The position numbers and the translations under genes are program-made. Below, piece by piece: positions 26,730-35,974 of a DNA stretch of 64,000 nucleotides. Under the pieces are notes generated by a model that worked only from the letters and a program-made list of their open reading frames with translations, did no database searches and had not been told where the DNA came from. This DNA comes from DSYU01 sp963827605 (GTDB lineage Bacteria > Chloroflexota > Anaerolineae > Anaerolineales > Anaerolineaceae): the NCBI GenBank assembly GCA_963827605.1, contig CAWHBK010000004.1:620001-684000 (forward strand). Reading direction: 5' to 3'. The stretch's first letter is position 1, and each line of letters starts with the position of its first letter.

Positions 26730-27302
26730 ATGGCAAACGGTGGATGGATCATTGTTTTGGTGATCATAGCGCTGGCAATAACCACAGGTTTCATGGTATC
26801 TATGAACAATCACTTGTTGGAAGTACAGGATGTTCAACATGCGGCATTGAAAAGCAGAGTGGAAGTAGAGGCAACTCTCTATGCAAAAGAAACAGAAGAT
26901 GCCAATACCATCCACCTGTTGGAAACAAAGGTTGTCGATTTGAATAACGTTGCTGAAACGCAGACAGCTGAACATAGCGCGCTGCAGCAGCGGGAGCGCG
27001 AAATGGCGGATACCGTCAGCACCGCCCAGGCAGTCATAGCTCAGTCGGAGGAGATGATCCGCGACCAGAAGGCTACCCAGGTAGCCTTGAGTGGTGACCA
27101 CGTTCCCCCTTCCGGCGGGGATGGTCCGAAAGATACGGTCGTGAGCGCGGACCAAGCAACGCGCAGCACAAAAGCGGTTGAACCCGGATTGGGGCAGGCA
27201 GGCGTGCTGCCTGTGCTGGCCCTTGGCCTCTTCACAACGGTGGTGATTGGCGCTTACCGCATGCTAAAAACAGAAGATCGCGCACCGGGGCAGGCCCGCT
27301 AG
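26730..27302 (+). CDS. Hypothetical two-helix membrane protein with coiled coil
   Basis: ATG 26730 follows an A/G-rich site; 190 residues. It begins with a membrane helix (GGWIIVLVIIALAITTGFMVSM), has a long heptad-rich coiled coil (about 28-115, many Glu/Gln/Ala/Thr), a Gly/Pro-rich break and a C-terminal membrane helix (VLPVLALGLFTTVVIGAYRM). Both ends would be in the membrane with the coil on one side. I do not recognise a family. Its composition is less GC-biased than its neighbours in the first half. Confidence 0.65.
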   Translation: MANGGWIIVLVIIALAITTGFMVSMNNHLLEVQDVQHAALKSRVEVEATLYAKETEDANTIHLLETKVVDLNNVAETQTAEHSALQQREREMADTVSTAQAVIAQSEEMIRDQKATQVALSGDHVPPSGGDGPKDTVVSADQATRSTKAVEPGLGQAGVLPVLALGLFTTVVIGAYRMLKTEDRAPGQAR

Positions 27303-27324
27303 CGATTATTCTTTATTCTTTTTT

Positions 27325-27361
27325 CGTAAGGCAGTGCGGGCTTGCTTCGCACTGCCTTACG
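27325..27361. terminator. Stem-loop at convergent junction
   Basis: A 14-bp perfect inverted repeat (27325-27338 with 27348-27361, 9-nt loop). The minus-strand stop codon overlaps the right arm. There is no U-tract in the proper direction, so termination is possible but not typical. Confidence 0.45.
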
Positions 27362-27737
27362 CGCTTAATACCAGCACCGTCACGATAATCAACGCAACCA
27401 CCAGCAGCGTTCCCAATCCCAGGCTCAGGATACCAATCGCTTTGCGGACGCGCGGAGGAACATCCCGGTCCCCCGATCTCAACCCGCGCCCCTCGGCAGG
27501 GTTCAGGAACAGCTTCAGAATACCACGGCTCCAATCGGTGAAGGGATAGAACACCGGCGTCTGGGATACTTCCAGGCGCCAACCGATCAGAAAGGTGACC
27601 ACGCCCAGCAGCGCGCCGGCCGCGGCGTCGGCCAGGACGAGCAGGCTGCCTTGCGAAACGAGCATCGGCCCAAACAGCGGGACTACAAAAAAAATGATTG
27701 CGAATACGAGCTGAAGGCGAGGAAGAAGCTTGGCCAT
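27357..27737 (-). CDS. Hypothetical membrane protein
   Basis: The 126-residue protein has hydrophobic segments at about 8-27 (LVFAIIFFVVPLFGPMLVSQ), 31-53 (LVLADAAAGALLGVVTFLIGW) and 102-125 (GILSLGLGTLLVVALIIVTVLV), with a polar stretch containing FYPFTDWSRG between. No family is recognised. It is convergent with the coiled-coil gene and shares no operon partner. Confidence 0.6.
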   Translation of the reverse strand: MAKLLPRLQLVFAIIFFVVPLFGPMLVSQGSLLVLADAAAGALLGVVTFLIGWRLEVSQTPVFYPFTDWSRGILKLFLNPAEGRGLRSGDRDVPPRVRKAIGILSLGLGTLLVVALIIVTVLVLSA

Positions 27738-27938
27738 GGGTGTCCTCTACATGGTTTTGGTTGGATGGAGTGGTGTTTACGCGTATTCCTACGCCAGTCA
27801 GAAACCAGCCGGTCCGGGAGGAACTAGAAATATCTGGCGGGCAAGAGCAATGAGATCTTTGCACCGGCCTATAGGGCAACAAAGTTTCGGTTTTGGGACT
27901 GGCGGTGGAACATATTATGCGATAATCATATCATAGGA

Positions 27939-28856
27939 ATGATTATGCTGCCCTTCCACGACCATGCCAGGCGGCCTACCCAGGCCAAACTTATCTTCAA
28001 TCCCATATCTGGGGTTCCGGGCGATTCTCCCACGCAGTTGATGCGCATCCTTTCGGAAATGCAGGCGCTGAACCTGGCCCCGGAAGTACACCTGATCCAA
28101 CCGGAAACCAGCCTGGAGCCGGTGATTAAGGATGCTTACCGGCGCGGCATCCGCCTATTCGTCGTATCGGGTGGGGACGGCACGGTGGACAGCGTCGCTG
28201 GAGCGCTGGCCGGCACCCGGGCTGTGCTGGGCATCATCCCAACCGGCACGCGCAACAATGTCGCCCTCAGTTTGGACATTCCAGCAGATATTCCCGCGGC
28301 GGTGGGGCTGCTACGCAGCGGTCGTACCGTTAAAGTGGATATCGGGCTGGCTTTGTGCGGGGAAAAAAATACGCCATTCCTGGAAGTTTGTTCGGTAGGG
28401 CTGCTTTCGGCGCTGTTCCCCGCCGCCGACGAAATCCAGCGCGGGAACCTGGCCCGCGTTGGCGACTTGCTCGCCATGCTGGTCTCCTCTCCCCCGGCCG
28501 AGATGCGCATCGTCCTGGACAAGAAACAGGTCATCAACACCCAGGGGCATGTGGTGCTGGTGACCAATATGCCGTATATTGGTCCAAACTACCAGGTTGC
28601 TCCGCAGGATTCATACCGCAATGGAATGCTGGAGGTTCTCATCTTCGCTAATCTGTCCAAGCTGGATCTGATCAGCGCGGTGGTGACCACCTCCGGCGGG
28701 GTCACCGACGATCCGCGCATCCAGCGCTACCAGGTTCAAAACGTGGAAATCGACACCCACCCACCGATGCCGGTCATGGTGGACGGCGTGCTGCTGGGCG
28801 AAGGCCCGGTCAAAATCTCCCTGCGGCAGCAATCGCTGACCGTCATCGGGAGATAA
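27939..28856 (+). CDS. Diacylglycerol kinase-like (YegS/DgkB) lipid kinase
   Basis: The 305-residue protein matches the DAGK/NAD-kinase-like fold: IFNPISG near residue 20, the catalytic nucleotide loop SGGDGTVDSVAGAL (about 76-89), GIIPTGTRNNVALSL, and a C-terminal beta-sandwich ending in MPVMVDGVLLGEGPVKI. Such enzymes phosphorylate diacylglycerol or related lipids with ATP and recycle head-group turnover products. The usual substrate of this branch cannot be fixed. It is transcribed toward the ABC-F gene 64 bp away. Confidence 0.87.
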   Translation: MIMLPFHDHARRPTQAKLIFNPISGVPGDSPTQLMRILSEMQALNLAPEVHLIQPETSLEPVIKDAYRRGIRLFVVSGGDGTVDSVAGALAGTRAVLGIIPTGTRNNVALSLDIPADIPAAVGLLRSGRTVKVDIGLALCGEKNTPFLEVCSVGLLSALFPAADEIQRGNLARVGDLLAMLVSSPPAEMRIVLDKKQVINTQGHVVLVTNMPYIGPNYQVAPQDSYRNGMLEVLIFANLSKLDLISAVVTTSGGVTDDPRIQRYQVQNVEIDTHPPMPVMVDGVLLGEGPVKISLRQQSLTVIGR

Positions 28857-28919
28857 TGAAGTTCTCCCCAGAATGCGCCTTTCGTAGTATATTCACACCC
28901 CGAAGGGAGCAGTCACGGG

Positions 28920-30844
28920 ATGGCATTGATCAGTTTACAGGAGGTCAGCCTGGGGTTTGGCGGGCCGCTGCTGCTGGAAGAGGTGAACCTGCAAATCGAG
29001 CGCGGCGAATGGGTAGGGCTGTTGGGCCGCAACGGCATGGGCAAAACCACCCTGCTCAAGCTGGTCTACGGCGCGATTGAACCCGAAAGCGGCGACGGTG
29101 GCCCGCCAGCAAAACCTGCGCATGGCCTACCTGCCCCAGGAAGTGCCGCCGGACCTGACCGGCAGCGTGGCGGAGATCGTCGCCGCCGGGCTGGATGCGC
29201 GAGATCGCGCGCAAGATCGCGCGAACCCGGAGGATGCCTGGCAGCGCCAGCTCCAGGTGGATAAGGTGATCTCGCGCATGCAGCTCGACCCCGCTGCGCA
29301 GATTCGAGACGCCTTTCGGCCGGGCTGAAGCGCCGCGTGCTGCTGGCGCGCGGGCTGGTGCGCGACCCCGACCTGCTGCTGCTGGACGAACCCACCAACC
29401 ACCTGGATATCGACTCGATCAACTGGCTGGAAGATTTCCTGATGCGCTGGGGCGGCACGCTGCTGTTTGTCACCCACGACCGCGTCTTTCTGCAGCGCCT
29501 GGCCACGCGCATCGTCGAGCTGGACCGCGGGCGGCTGTTCGACTGGAACTGCGACTACCCCACCTTCCTGCAGCGCAAAGAAGCCATGCTGGCTGCCGAG
29601 CAGGATCAGAACGCCGCCTTCGACAAAAAGCTGGCCCAGGAAGAGCAGTGGATCCGCCGCGGGATCGAGGCGCGCCGCACGCGCAACGAAGGCCGGGTGC
29701 GCGCGCTCAAGCGCCTGCGCGAGCTGCGCCGCGAGCGCCGCGAGCAGCCCGGCAAGGTGCGCCTGCAGATCCAGGAAGAACGCCGCTCCGGCCGGCTGGT
29801 GATCGAGGCCGAGGGGGTGAGCTATGCCTTCGGAAACCGCCCCATCGTGAGCGATTTTTCCACCACCATCCAGCGCGGCGACAAGGTGGGCATCATCGGT
29901 CCAAACGGCTCGGGCAAGACCACCCTGCTGCGCATCCTGATCGGCGAGCTGGCGCCCGCAGCGCGGCGAGGTGCGCCATGGGCACCAACCTGGAAATCGC
30001 CTATTTCGACCAGCTGCGCGCCCAGCTGGACGAGAACCAATCGGTCCTGGATAACGTGGGCCAGGGGCGCGACACCGATCACGATCAACGGCAAGGCGCG
30101 CAACCTGGTCGGCTACCTGGAAGATTTTCTGTTCACCTCCGACCGGGTGCACGCGCCGATCAGCGCTCTTTCGGGCGGCGAGCGCAACCGGCTGCTGCTG
30201 GCGCGCCTGTTTGCCCGCCCGGCCAACCTGCTGGTGCTGGATGAGCCGACCAACGACCTGGATATCGAGACCCTGGAACTGCTGGAAGACCTGCTGCTGG
30301 ACTACAACGGCACGCTGCTGCTGGTCAGCCACGACCGGGCCTTCCTGAACAACCTGGTCACCAGCACCCTGGTGCTGGACGGCAGCGGGCAGGTCAGCGA
30401 GTACGTGGGCGGTTACGACGACTGGCTGCGCCAGAAAGAAGATGAACAGCCCAAAGCGGCAGCGGCTGCGCAGCCCAAAGCGGCAGCGACTGCGCAGTCT
30501 AAAGCGACAGCGACTGCGCAGCCCAAATCATCCGCAGCTACGCAAACTAAACCAGCCGCGGGCAGCCGAGCGAGGCCGCCGGATCTGAACCGGCCCGCAA
30601 GCTCAGTTACAAAGAACAGCGCGAGCTCGAAGCGCTCAAGCGCGAGCTGGCAGTCCTGCCCGGTCGCATCGAGGCGCTGGAGGCCGAACAGCATCAGCTT
30701 AGCGCGGACATGTCCAACCCGGCCTTTTACCAGCAGGACCCCGCCGAGATCACCCGCGCCGCTACCCGCCATAAAGAGCTGGAAGAGGAGCTGTCCCAGG
30801 CTTATCAGCGATGGGAAGCACTGGCTGAGATGCTGGGAGAGTGA
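28920..30844 (+). pseudogene. ABC-F family ATPase (Uup/EttA-like), many frameshifts
   Basis: The conceptual product is a tandem-ATPase ABC-F protein of about 640 residues: first Walker A LGRNGMGKTT, first signature ETLSAG with LLLLDEPTNHLDID, linker arm, second Walker A GPNGSGKTT, second signature SALSGGERNR with LVLDEPTNDLDIE, an Ala/Lys/Gln-rich spacer and a C-terminal coiled coil (KLSYKEQRELEALKREL to EALAEMLGE, stop at 30842-30844). ABC-F proteins act on the ribosome or in DNA maintenance; the CTD coil suggests Uup. Six apparent single-base insertions occur near 29097, 29302, 29312, 29958, 29981 and 30077, and another shift lies in the spacer (30470-30560). No in-frame stop appears inside the correct frame, so errors in the sequence are more likely than true decay. 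Confidence 0.8.
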
Positions 30845-30851
30845 TGGAATT

Positions 30852-30905
30852 GCGCTTCCTAGGGCAGCGGCGCTTCTTAGGGAAGCGGCGCTTCTTAGGG
30901 AAGCG
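30852..30905. repeat. Three 18-bp tandem repeats at gene ends
   Basis: Three consecutive 18-bp units (30852, 30870, 30888), consensus GCGCTTCTTAGGGAAGCG, each with CGCTTC/GAAGCG inverted arms. The array lies between the ABC-F stop and the VWA gene and contains the VWA stop codon (30895-30897). Confidence 0.85.
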
Positions 30906-31899
30906 GGTGCCACAGCAGTGACAATCCCATCGCGGCGAATGCGAGCAGCGCGCCGAGCGCGGTGAACACCACGCTGATCTCCTGAGTTTCGCGCCGGCTG
31001 CTCAGGCTGGTCGACAGGCTGGCGAAGACATTTTTCAGCCCGCCGGCGCTGGCAGGCGCATAGTAACTTCCGCCGGTCAACGCCGCGATTTGCTTCAGTG
31101 TATCCTCATCGATTTCAGGGTTAGAAAGGTCAACCATACCTATGGCCGGGATCTGGTTTTGATGACTGCCAAACCCGATCGCATAGACGCGCACACCCTG
31201 CTCCGCTGCCTTCTGGGCAGCCTGTAGAGGTGGCGGACCCACGCTGCTGATGCCATCGGTCAGCAGGATGATGATTTCCGGTGCATAGGCGTCCGTCAGC
31301 TGCGCCAAGCGCTTGCTCTGGGTTCCCTTTTCTCTTCTCCCTTGCCTGTCATCCGCTATGGTTTTCAAGGCTGTGAAGATACCGTTGCCGATCGCGGTCT
31401 CCTCTCCGGTGGTCAGGCTGTTTATGGCAGTCCTCAGCCTGTCATGGTCGCTTGTGGGCGGCATGATCAGCTCAGCATGGCTGGAGAATTGGACAATGCC
31501 GATACGCGTATTTTGCTTCTGCAGGCCGATGAAAAACAGCGCGGCTGACTCAGCAGCTTTCAGCCGGTTGGGAGCAATATCGTCAAAAAGCATGCTGCCA
31601 GAAACATCCATTACCAGGATAATAGTCGATTGCGCGGTTTGGCTGTTCAGAGTAGCGGTTGGGCGAGTTTGCGCAACGGCCAGACTGGACAGGGACAGGA
31701 AGAACAGCATAGGTGGAATGTGATGGCGCAGGCGCGGCTGCCTGATCAGCGCCGGGCGAATCAGCGCCAGACTTGAGTAGCGTAGGGCGAATTTCCGTTT
31801 CCGCCGCTGTGACCACAAATAAGCAGCCGCCAGCAAGATGACCCCCGCCAGCAGAAACAGAAGCCCTGGCAAGGGTAGAGTCAGATCAGTTGTTAACAT
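30895..31899 (-). CDS. VWA-domain membrane protein, BatA-like
   Basis: ATG 31899 follows GAGG; a GTG at 31911 is possible. The product of about 334 residues has an N-terminal membrane segment (LLFLLAGVILLAAAYLW), a second near 60-75, a von Willebrand A domain (about 90-290) with an intact metal-ion site: DVSGSM, then TxAIGNGIF and LLTDG, and a C-terminal membrane helix (ALGALLAFAAMGLSLLW). This is the BatA/Aerotolerance layout. Such proteins usually neighbour a MoxR ATPase and DUF58; none is present here. The domain may bind a protein partner through a divalent metal. The C-terminus lies inside an 18-bp repeat array. Confidence 0.87.
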   Translation of the reverse strand: MLTTDLTLPLPGLLFLLAGVILLAAAYLWSQRRKRKFALRYSSLALIRPALIRQPRLRHHIPPMLFFLSLSSLAVAQTRPTATLNSQTAQSTIILVMDVSGSMLFDDIAPNRLKAAESAALFFIGLQKQNTRIGIVQFSSHAELIMPPTSDHDRLRTAINSLTTGEETAIGNGIFTALKTIADDRQGRREKGTQSKRLAQLTDAYAPEIIILLTDGISSVGPPPLQAAQKAAEQGVRVYAIGFGSHQNQIPAIGMVDLSNPEIDEDTLKQIAALTGGSYYAPASAGGLKNVFASLSTSLSSRRETQEISVVFTALGALLAFAAMGLSLLWHPLP

Positions 31900-31911
31900 G
31901 CTGAGCCTCAC

Positions 31912-32257
31912 AGAAAAGTACGTTCTGGTGAGTGCAATAACGCGTATATACTCTTTTGATTGTTTAAAGCAAAAGGTTAGGTTAAGCTGCTCATTTTCCC
32001 TCTCATGCAGCTCCTATCGACTCATAACCCAGGAATTTTACGCGGCGTTCAAGAAAAAATTGTTCCCCTGGAAGAGGAAGTCGTTAGATTTTTACATTAT
32101 ATATAAAAATAGTATAAATACAACCATTAAATATTGAAATATCCATAAAACCAACAATCAAACAGTATCATAACAATGGGTGGGAGGTTCCTATCACCTC
32201 AAGCCAATGACAAAAAGATCCTATAATATAACGGAAACCTTGCCTTCCCGCCTCAAT
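31912..32257. other. AT-rich intergenic stretch
   Basis: About 350 bp with no supported gene. The part 32090-32170 is strongly AT-rich (for example ATATATAAAAATAGTATAAATAC), unlike the rest of the window. No transposase, terminal repeat or tRNA-adjacent att repeat is visible. It may hold a promoter for the VWA gene or be a remnant of transferred DNA. Confidence 0.4.
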
Positions 32258-32295
32258 AAACAAAAACCTGGACAAATGGGATATTTGTCCAGGTT
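32258..32295 (-). terminator. Rho-independent terminator of tRNA-Ser
   Basis: A 13-bp stem (32265-32277 with 32283-32295, 5-nt loop) followed on the minus strand by TTTTTG. It lies 8 nt past the tRNA 3-prime end. Confidence 0.85.
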
Positions 32296-32303
32296 GCGTC
32301 TAG

Positions 32304-32390
32304 CGGAGAGGACGAGATTCGAACTCGTGATACCTTTCGGTATACCCGCTTTCCAGGCGAGCGCGTTAGGCCAGACTACGCTACCTCTCC
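32304..32390 (-). tRNA. tRNA-Ser (anticodon GGA)
   Basis: An 87-nt minus-strand sequence folds as a class II tRNA: acceptor arm GGAGAGG/CCTCTCC, anticodon loop CTGGAAA with anticodon GGA, a long variable arm (TATACCGAAAGGTATC) and TPsiC loop GTTCGAATC. Discriminator G; the CCA end is not encoded. It decodes UCC/UCU. TATAAT (complement of 32427-32432) lies about 37 nt upstream. Confidence 0.93.
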
Positions 32391-32517
32391 AGTTACCGGT
32401 TTTGTAAGGTACCCGGTGCGGGCCGTATTATACCATAAACTGTTATTGCCTGGACCCACGGTTCAGCGTAAAATTAGCATAATTCCAAGTGGTTGTGTTT
32501 GGTTCCTGAGGTATCAG

Positions 32518-34980
32518 ATGACGGAGTTGACCGGGCAGGTATTGGGGGGGAGGTACCGGGTAGAGGCGTTCATTGGCCAGGGAGGCATGGCGGACGTTTA
32601 TAAGGTGCGAGATATACAGCGCGCCGTTTTTTTGGCTATGAAAATATTGCACGCCGACCTGGCGGAAGACCAGGTTTTTATCCGTAACTTCGAGCACGAG
32701 GCGCAGACCCTGGAGCGCCTCCAGCATCCCAATATCGTGCGCTTTTATGGCTTTGAAAAAAGCCAGAATATCGCCTTTATCTTGATGGATTTCATCGATG
32801 GCCTCACCTTGCGCCGGGAAATCTTCCTATACAAAAACGGGCTGCGCCCTGGGCGCGTTATGGAAATCATGCAGCCGGTCTGTGCCGCGCTTTATTATGC
32901 CCACCAACAAGGCATGATCCACTGCGATATCAAACCGGCCAACATCATCACCCATCGCAACGGCACCATTTACCTGACCGATTTTGGCATCGCGCGCCGG
33001 TCCGAGTCCGGCACCCAGCCTCTGACCGGGGTTGGTTCACCGGCCTATATGGCCCCAGAGCAGTTCGAGGGCAAAGAACCGACCCTGGCCGTGGATATCT
33101 ATTCGCTGGGCGTGGTGATGTATGAAATGCTCACCGGCGGGCAGCGTCCCTTCACCGGCGAGTCAGGCAATGCGTCTGGCAGCACCACCAAACGAATCGT
33201 CTGGGAAAAGAAACACTTACAGCCGCCTTCGCCGCGCGTATATAACCCAGAGATCACCCCCGAACTGGAAGCTGTGGTGATGATGTGCCTGCAGCACAGT
33301 CCACGCCGGCGCTTCCGCTCCACACTGGATCTATTGCAGGCATTGGAGGTGGCCGTGCGCGGCCTCCAGCCAGAGGACGATGATCAAACCCGGGTAGATC
33401 TGCCAAAACCGGGTAAGGCAGCACAGCCTGCCCTTTCCGTTCCGGCCGGCCAGCCCAGCGGCCCGCTACAACCACCCGAGAAAACTGCATCTAAAGGGGA
33501 GAAAACGTCTTCCGCGGCCAGCCAATCCCCCCCAACGGCGAACCACACCCGCGCCGCGGCAGAGCGACTGGCTTCAGACGCGGGGAAAGCGCAAGCGCCA
33601 AATCTTGATCCAATATCGCCCGCAGGCAAAGCTGCAACCGCGGTGGTCAAATCCTCAGCCCTGCCGGGCAAACCGGCTGGCGGCGCTGAGCTGCCACCCG
33701 CGCAGGTGAAACAGTCCGCGGTGGACCACCCGGCCGTGGAAACTGTTTCCGTGGCGAAAAGCGCGGAAAAGTCACAGCGGGCGGCAAGACAGTCTTTGCC
33801 TGAAGGCAAGCAGGCCGCGGCGGAGGTTAAAAAAGCAGGCCAGGCTGTAAAGGAACCTGCCTGGCGGCGCTTTTTGAACCACTGGCTCATGATCGGCGCG
33901 GCTGGATTGGCGCTGGCGCTGATCAGCATGGCAATTTTTTCCGCCAGAATGAAACCGCCTGTTTCACTACCGGCCACAGAACCTCCCAAAACGGCCGTAG
34001 TCTCCGCTGCCGCCAGAGCGCGTACGGCAACCCTGATCTCCGCGCAAGCAAACACGGCGCTTCCCACACCGGTTGAAGCGACACCGACCGCCGAACCGGC
34101 CGCGACGATCCCCCCGGCGCCCATGCCCACCCCCATGGGCGGCAGCGAACGGGTGGCTTTTGCTTCAGACCGCAGCGGGTCGGTGCAGGTGTGGATTATG
34201 GATGTCGACAACCCGGAGAACCGCCAGCAGGTGACCAATGCCAAAGCTGGCGCTTGCCAACCAGCCTGGTCGCCGGACGGCGCTCAGATTGCATTTACCA
34301 CCCCATGTAAAGGGCCAAGCATTTATTATGCCGGCGCGACGATCAAGATCATCCAACTGGCTGACGCCAGGGTGACTGAGCTGCCGGTTAAAGCTCCTGG
34401 GATCGGCGGAGCGTTTGACCCGGCCTGGTCGCCGGATGGGGAAACTCTGCTCTTCACCGCGGTGCTTGGAGAGAAAACCGAAATCCGGGCCATCAATCTG
34501 CAGGATCTCCAAGTACGCACCCTGGCCAACCAGGGGACGAAAAACGCGCAGCCCGCCTGGTCGCGGGATGGAAATTATATCAGCTATATATTTAGCAATG
34601 ACCAGAACTGGGAAGCCCTCTGGTATATGCAGCCAAACGGCGAATCGAAGGAAGTAATGGCGCATTCCGCGCGTTTTTCGGAACCCGCCTGGGCGCCAGA
34701 TGGGCTGCATATCCTGGCATCCATTAACAAAGGGGATAACATTCCGGTGCTGGCGTTAATCGACCGCAGCAATCCAATGAATGGCGCCCAGCCGTTAATT
34801 TCAGGCGCCTACCGCATGTCACACGCTTCCATTTCACCAGACGGCAATTGGGCGGTTTTCTGGACGGAAAAAGGCGGCGGTAAACCAGAAATCCTGCTGT
34901 CCAGCCTGGATGGGAAGGAAACCCGCCTGTTAACCAACAACACCCTGCGCGATTTTCACCCGGCGTGGAGCCCAAAGTAA
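32518..34980 (+). CDS. Membrane Ser/Thr protein kinase with PD40 beta-propeller
   Basis: ATG 32518 gives 820 residues. The kinase domain (about 9-280) is complete: Gly loop IGQGGMADVYK, Lys42 in AMKIL, HCDIKPAN catalytic loop (Asp137), DFG at 155-157, and SPAYMAPEQ. HCD replaces the usual HRD, common in some bacterial kinases. A Pro/Ala/Lys-rich segment (about 285-450) leads to one membrane helix (about 457-477). Outside is a beta-propeller of PD40 repeats (CQPAWSPDGAQIAFTT, FDPAWSPDGETLLFTA, AQPAWSRDGNYISYIF, FHPAWSPK at the end). It resembles PknB-type receptors with a propeller sensor. The neighbouring FHA protein is a likely phospho-partner. Signal is unknown. Confidence 0.9.
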   Translation: MTELTGQVLGGRYRVEAFIGQGGMADVYKVRDIQRAVFLAMKILHADLAEDQVFIRNFEHEAQTLERLQHPNIVRFYGFEKSQNIAFILMDFIDGLTLRREIFLYKNGLRPGRVMEIMQPVCAALYYAHQQGMIHCDIKPANIITHRNGTIYLTDFGIARRSESGTQPLTGVGSPAYMAPEQFEGKEPTLAVDIYSLGVVMYEMLTGGQRPFTGESGNASGSTTKRIVWEKKHLQPPSPRVYNPEITPELEAVVMMCLQHSPRRRFRSTLDLLQALEVAVRGLQPEDDDQTRVDLPKPGKAAQPALSVPAGQPSGPLQPPEKTASKGEKTSSAASQSPPTANHTRAAAERLASDAGKAQAPNLDPISPAGKAATAVVKSSALPGKPAGGAELPPAQVKQSAVDHPAVETVSVAKSAEKSQRAARQSLPEGKQAAAEVKKAGQAVKEPAWRRFLNHWLMIGAAGLALALISMAIFSARMKPPVSLPATEPPKTAVVSAAARARTATLISAQANTALPTPVEATPTAEPAATIPPAPMPTPMGGSERVAFASDRSGSVQVWIMDVDNPENRQQVTNAKAGACQPAWSPDGAQIAFTTPCKGPSIYYAGATIKIIQLADARVTELPVKAPGIGGAFDPAWSPDGETLLFTAVLGEKTEIRAINLQDLQVRTLANQGTKNAQPAWSRDGNYISYIFSNDQNWEALWYMQPNGESKEVMAHSARFSEPAWAPDGLHILASINKGDNIPVLALIDRSNPMNGAQPLISGAYRMSHASISPDGNWAVFWTEKGGGKPEILLSSLDGKETRLLTNNTLRDFHPAWSPK

Positions 34981-35016
34981 GCGCAGTGGAACGCAACCTG
35001 GATTGGACAGCGGGCT

Positions 35017-35673
35017 TCACCCGGCATAAAAGGTGATGTGCGTTTCGCCCACCGAGATTACATCCCCTTCTTTCAAAGCAATGGCTGCCTGAACCGGAAC
35101 ACCATTCAACAGGGTGCCATTCGCGCTGTTCAAATCCACCAGATAAAAGCCATCTTCGTGATGCTCCAGGCGGGCGTGCGGGCGTGAAACAGACCGGTCC
35201 GTGAGGCGGATTTCCCAGGTCGCTTCCCGGCTGGCCCGCCCAATGGTAATGACTTCTCCCCAAAGCGGGTACTGCTGGCCCATATCAGGACCACCGGATA
35301 CAACCAGGTACGATCCGATTTGTCCCAACGGTTCGGTCTGGCCGGTTATCACCGGCTCGGCTGTCTCGGACCGGACAATTTCATAGTACATTAAAAGCTT
35401 GCTGAGGAGAATTTCATCCCCGTCATGCAGCAAGCGGGTTGTATTTACCAGGCGCTGACCGTTCACAAAGGTGCCGTTTGCGCTGTTCAGATCGCGTAAG
35501 GTAAAGCCGGTTCCATTCCACTCAAGCTCCGCGTGGTTGCGGGAAACCTTCGGGTCGTTCAACGTGACATCATTTTCCAAAGCGCGGCCCAACTGGACAT
35601 TCTCCTCAGGGAAGAGAAGACGCTCTTCAGCGCCCCAGCGCAAACGTGCAACCGGTGTTTTGGATGTATCCAT
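35017..35673 (-). CDS. Double FHA-domain protein
   Basis: The 218-residue soluble protein contains two forkhead-associated domains. FHA1 (about 12-95): LGRALENDVTL, SRNHAELEW, LRDLNSANGTFVNG. FHA2 (about 140-215): IGRASREATWEIRL, VSRPHARLEHH, LVDLNSANGTLLNG. The GR, SxxH and NG residues that bind phosphothreonine are present in both. It converges with a Ser/Thr kinase gene 36 bp away, so it is a natural reader of that kinase. No enzymatic domain is attached. Confidence 0.92.
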   Translation of the reverse strand: MDTSKTPVARLRWGAEERLLFPEENVQLGRALENDVTLNDPKVSRNHAELEWNGTGFTLRDLNSANGTFVNGQRLVNTTRLLHDGDEILLSKLLMYYEIVRSETAEPVITGQTEPLGQIGSYLVVSGGPDMGQQYPLWGEVITIGRASREATWEIRLTDRSVSRPHARLEHHEDGFYLVDLNSANGTLLNGVPVQAAIALKEGDVISVGETHITFYAG

Positions 35674-35846
35674 GATCTTTCTTCTACCTGCTCACCTGGC
35701 TGGTTTGTTTAAAGATGATTGGCGCGCTTTAGCGGCCGCGCAATAATTCCTCACAAAATATCCCGCAATGGAAATCCGTATCGATTCAGTTTAACACGAG
35801 GGTGAATGCATGTCAATTTTCTTACCCCAGCGGAATTAAAACACTC

Positions 35847-35875
35847 TTGCCAATCTGACAGATCACAGGTATAAT
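35847..35875 (+). promoter_or_regulatory. Promoter of tRNA-Val and probably thrS leader
   Basis: TTGCCA (35847-35852), 17-nt spacer and a consensus TATAAT (35870-35875). Transcription should start near 35882, 6 nt before the tRNA. No terminator lies between the tRNA and the T-box, so the same promoter may serve thrS. Confidence 0.75.
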
Positions 35876-35887
35876 AAAAAACATTCC

Positions 35888-35962
35888 GGGCGGTTAGCTC
35901 AGTTGGTTAGAGCGCTGCTTTGACATAGCAGAGGTTCGTAGGTTCGAGTCCTATACCGCCCA
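35888..35962 (+). tRNA. tRNA-Val (anticodon GAC)
   Basis: A 75-nt class I tRNA: acceptor GGGCGGT/ACCGCCC, D loop AGCTCAGTTGGTTAGAGC, anticodon loop TTGACAT with anticodon GAC, and TPsiC loop GGTTCGAGTCC. Discriminator A; CCA is not encoded. It reads GUC/GUU. Confidence 0.95.
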
Positions 35963-35974
35963 CACAAACCAAAC

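Noticed and set aside
29127..30332. 401-codon open frame antisense to the ABC-F gene
   Set aside because: Low-complexity Ala/Gln/Arg composition typical of a GC shadow; the plus strand carries all ABC motifs.
32416..32517. Upstream start of the PD40 kinase
   Set aside because: The extra 34 residues lie in the promoter region of the divergent tRNA-Ser gene and show no kinase features; ATG 32518 follows TGAGG.
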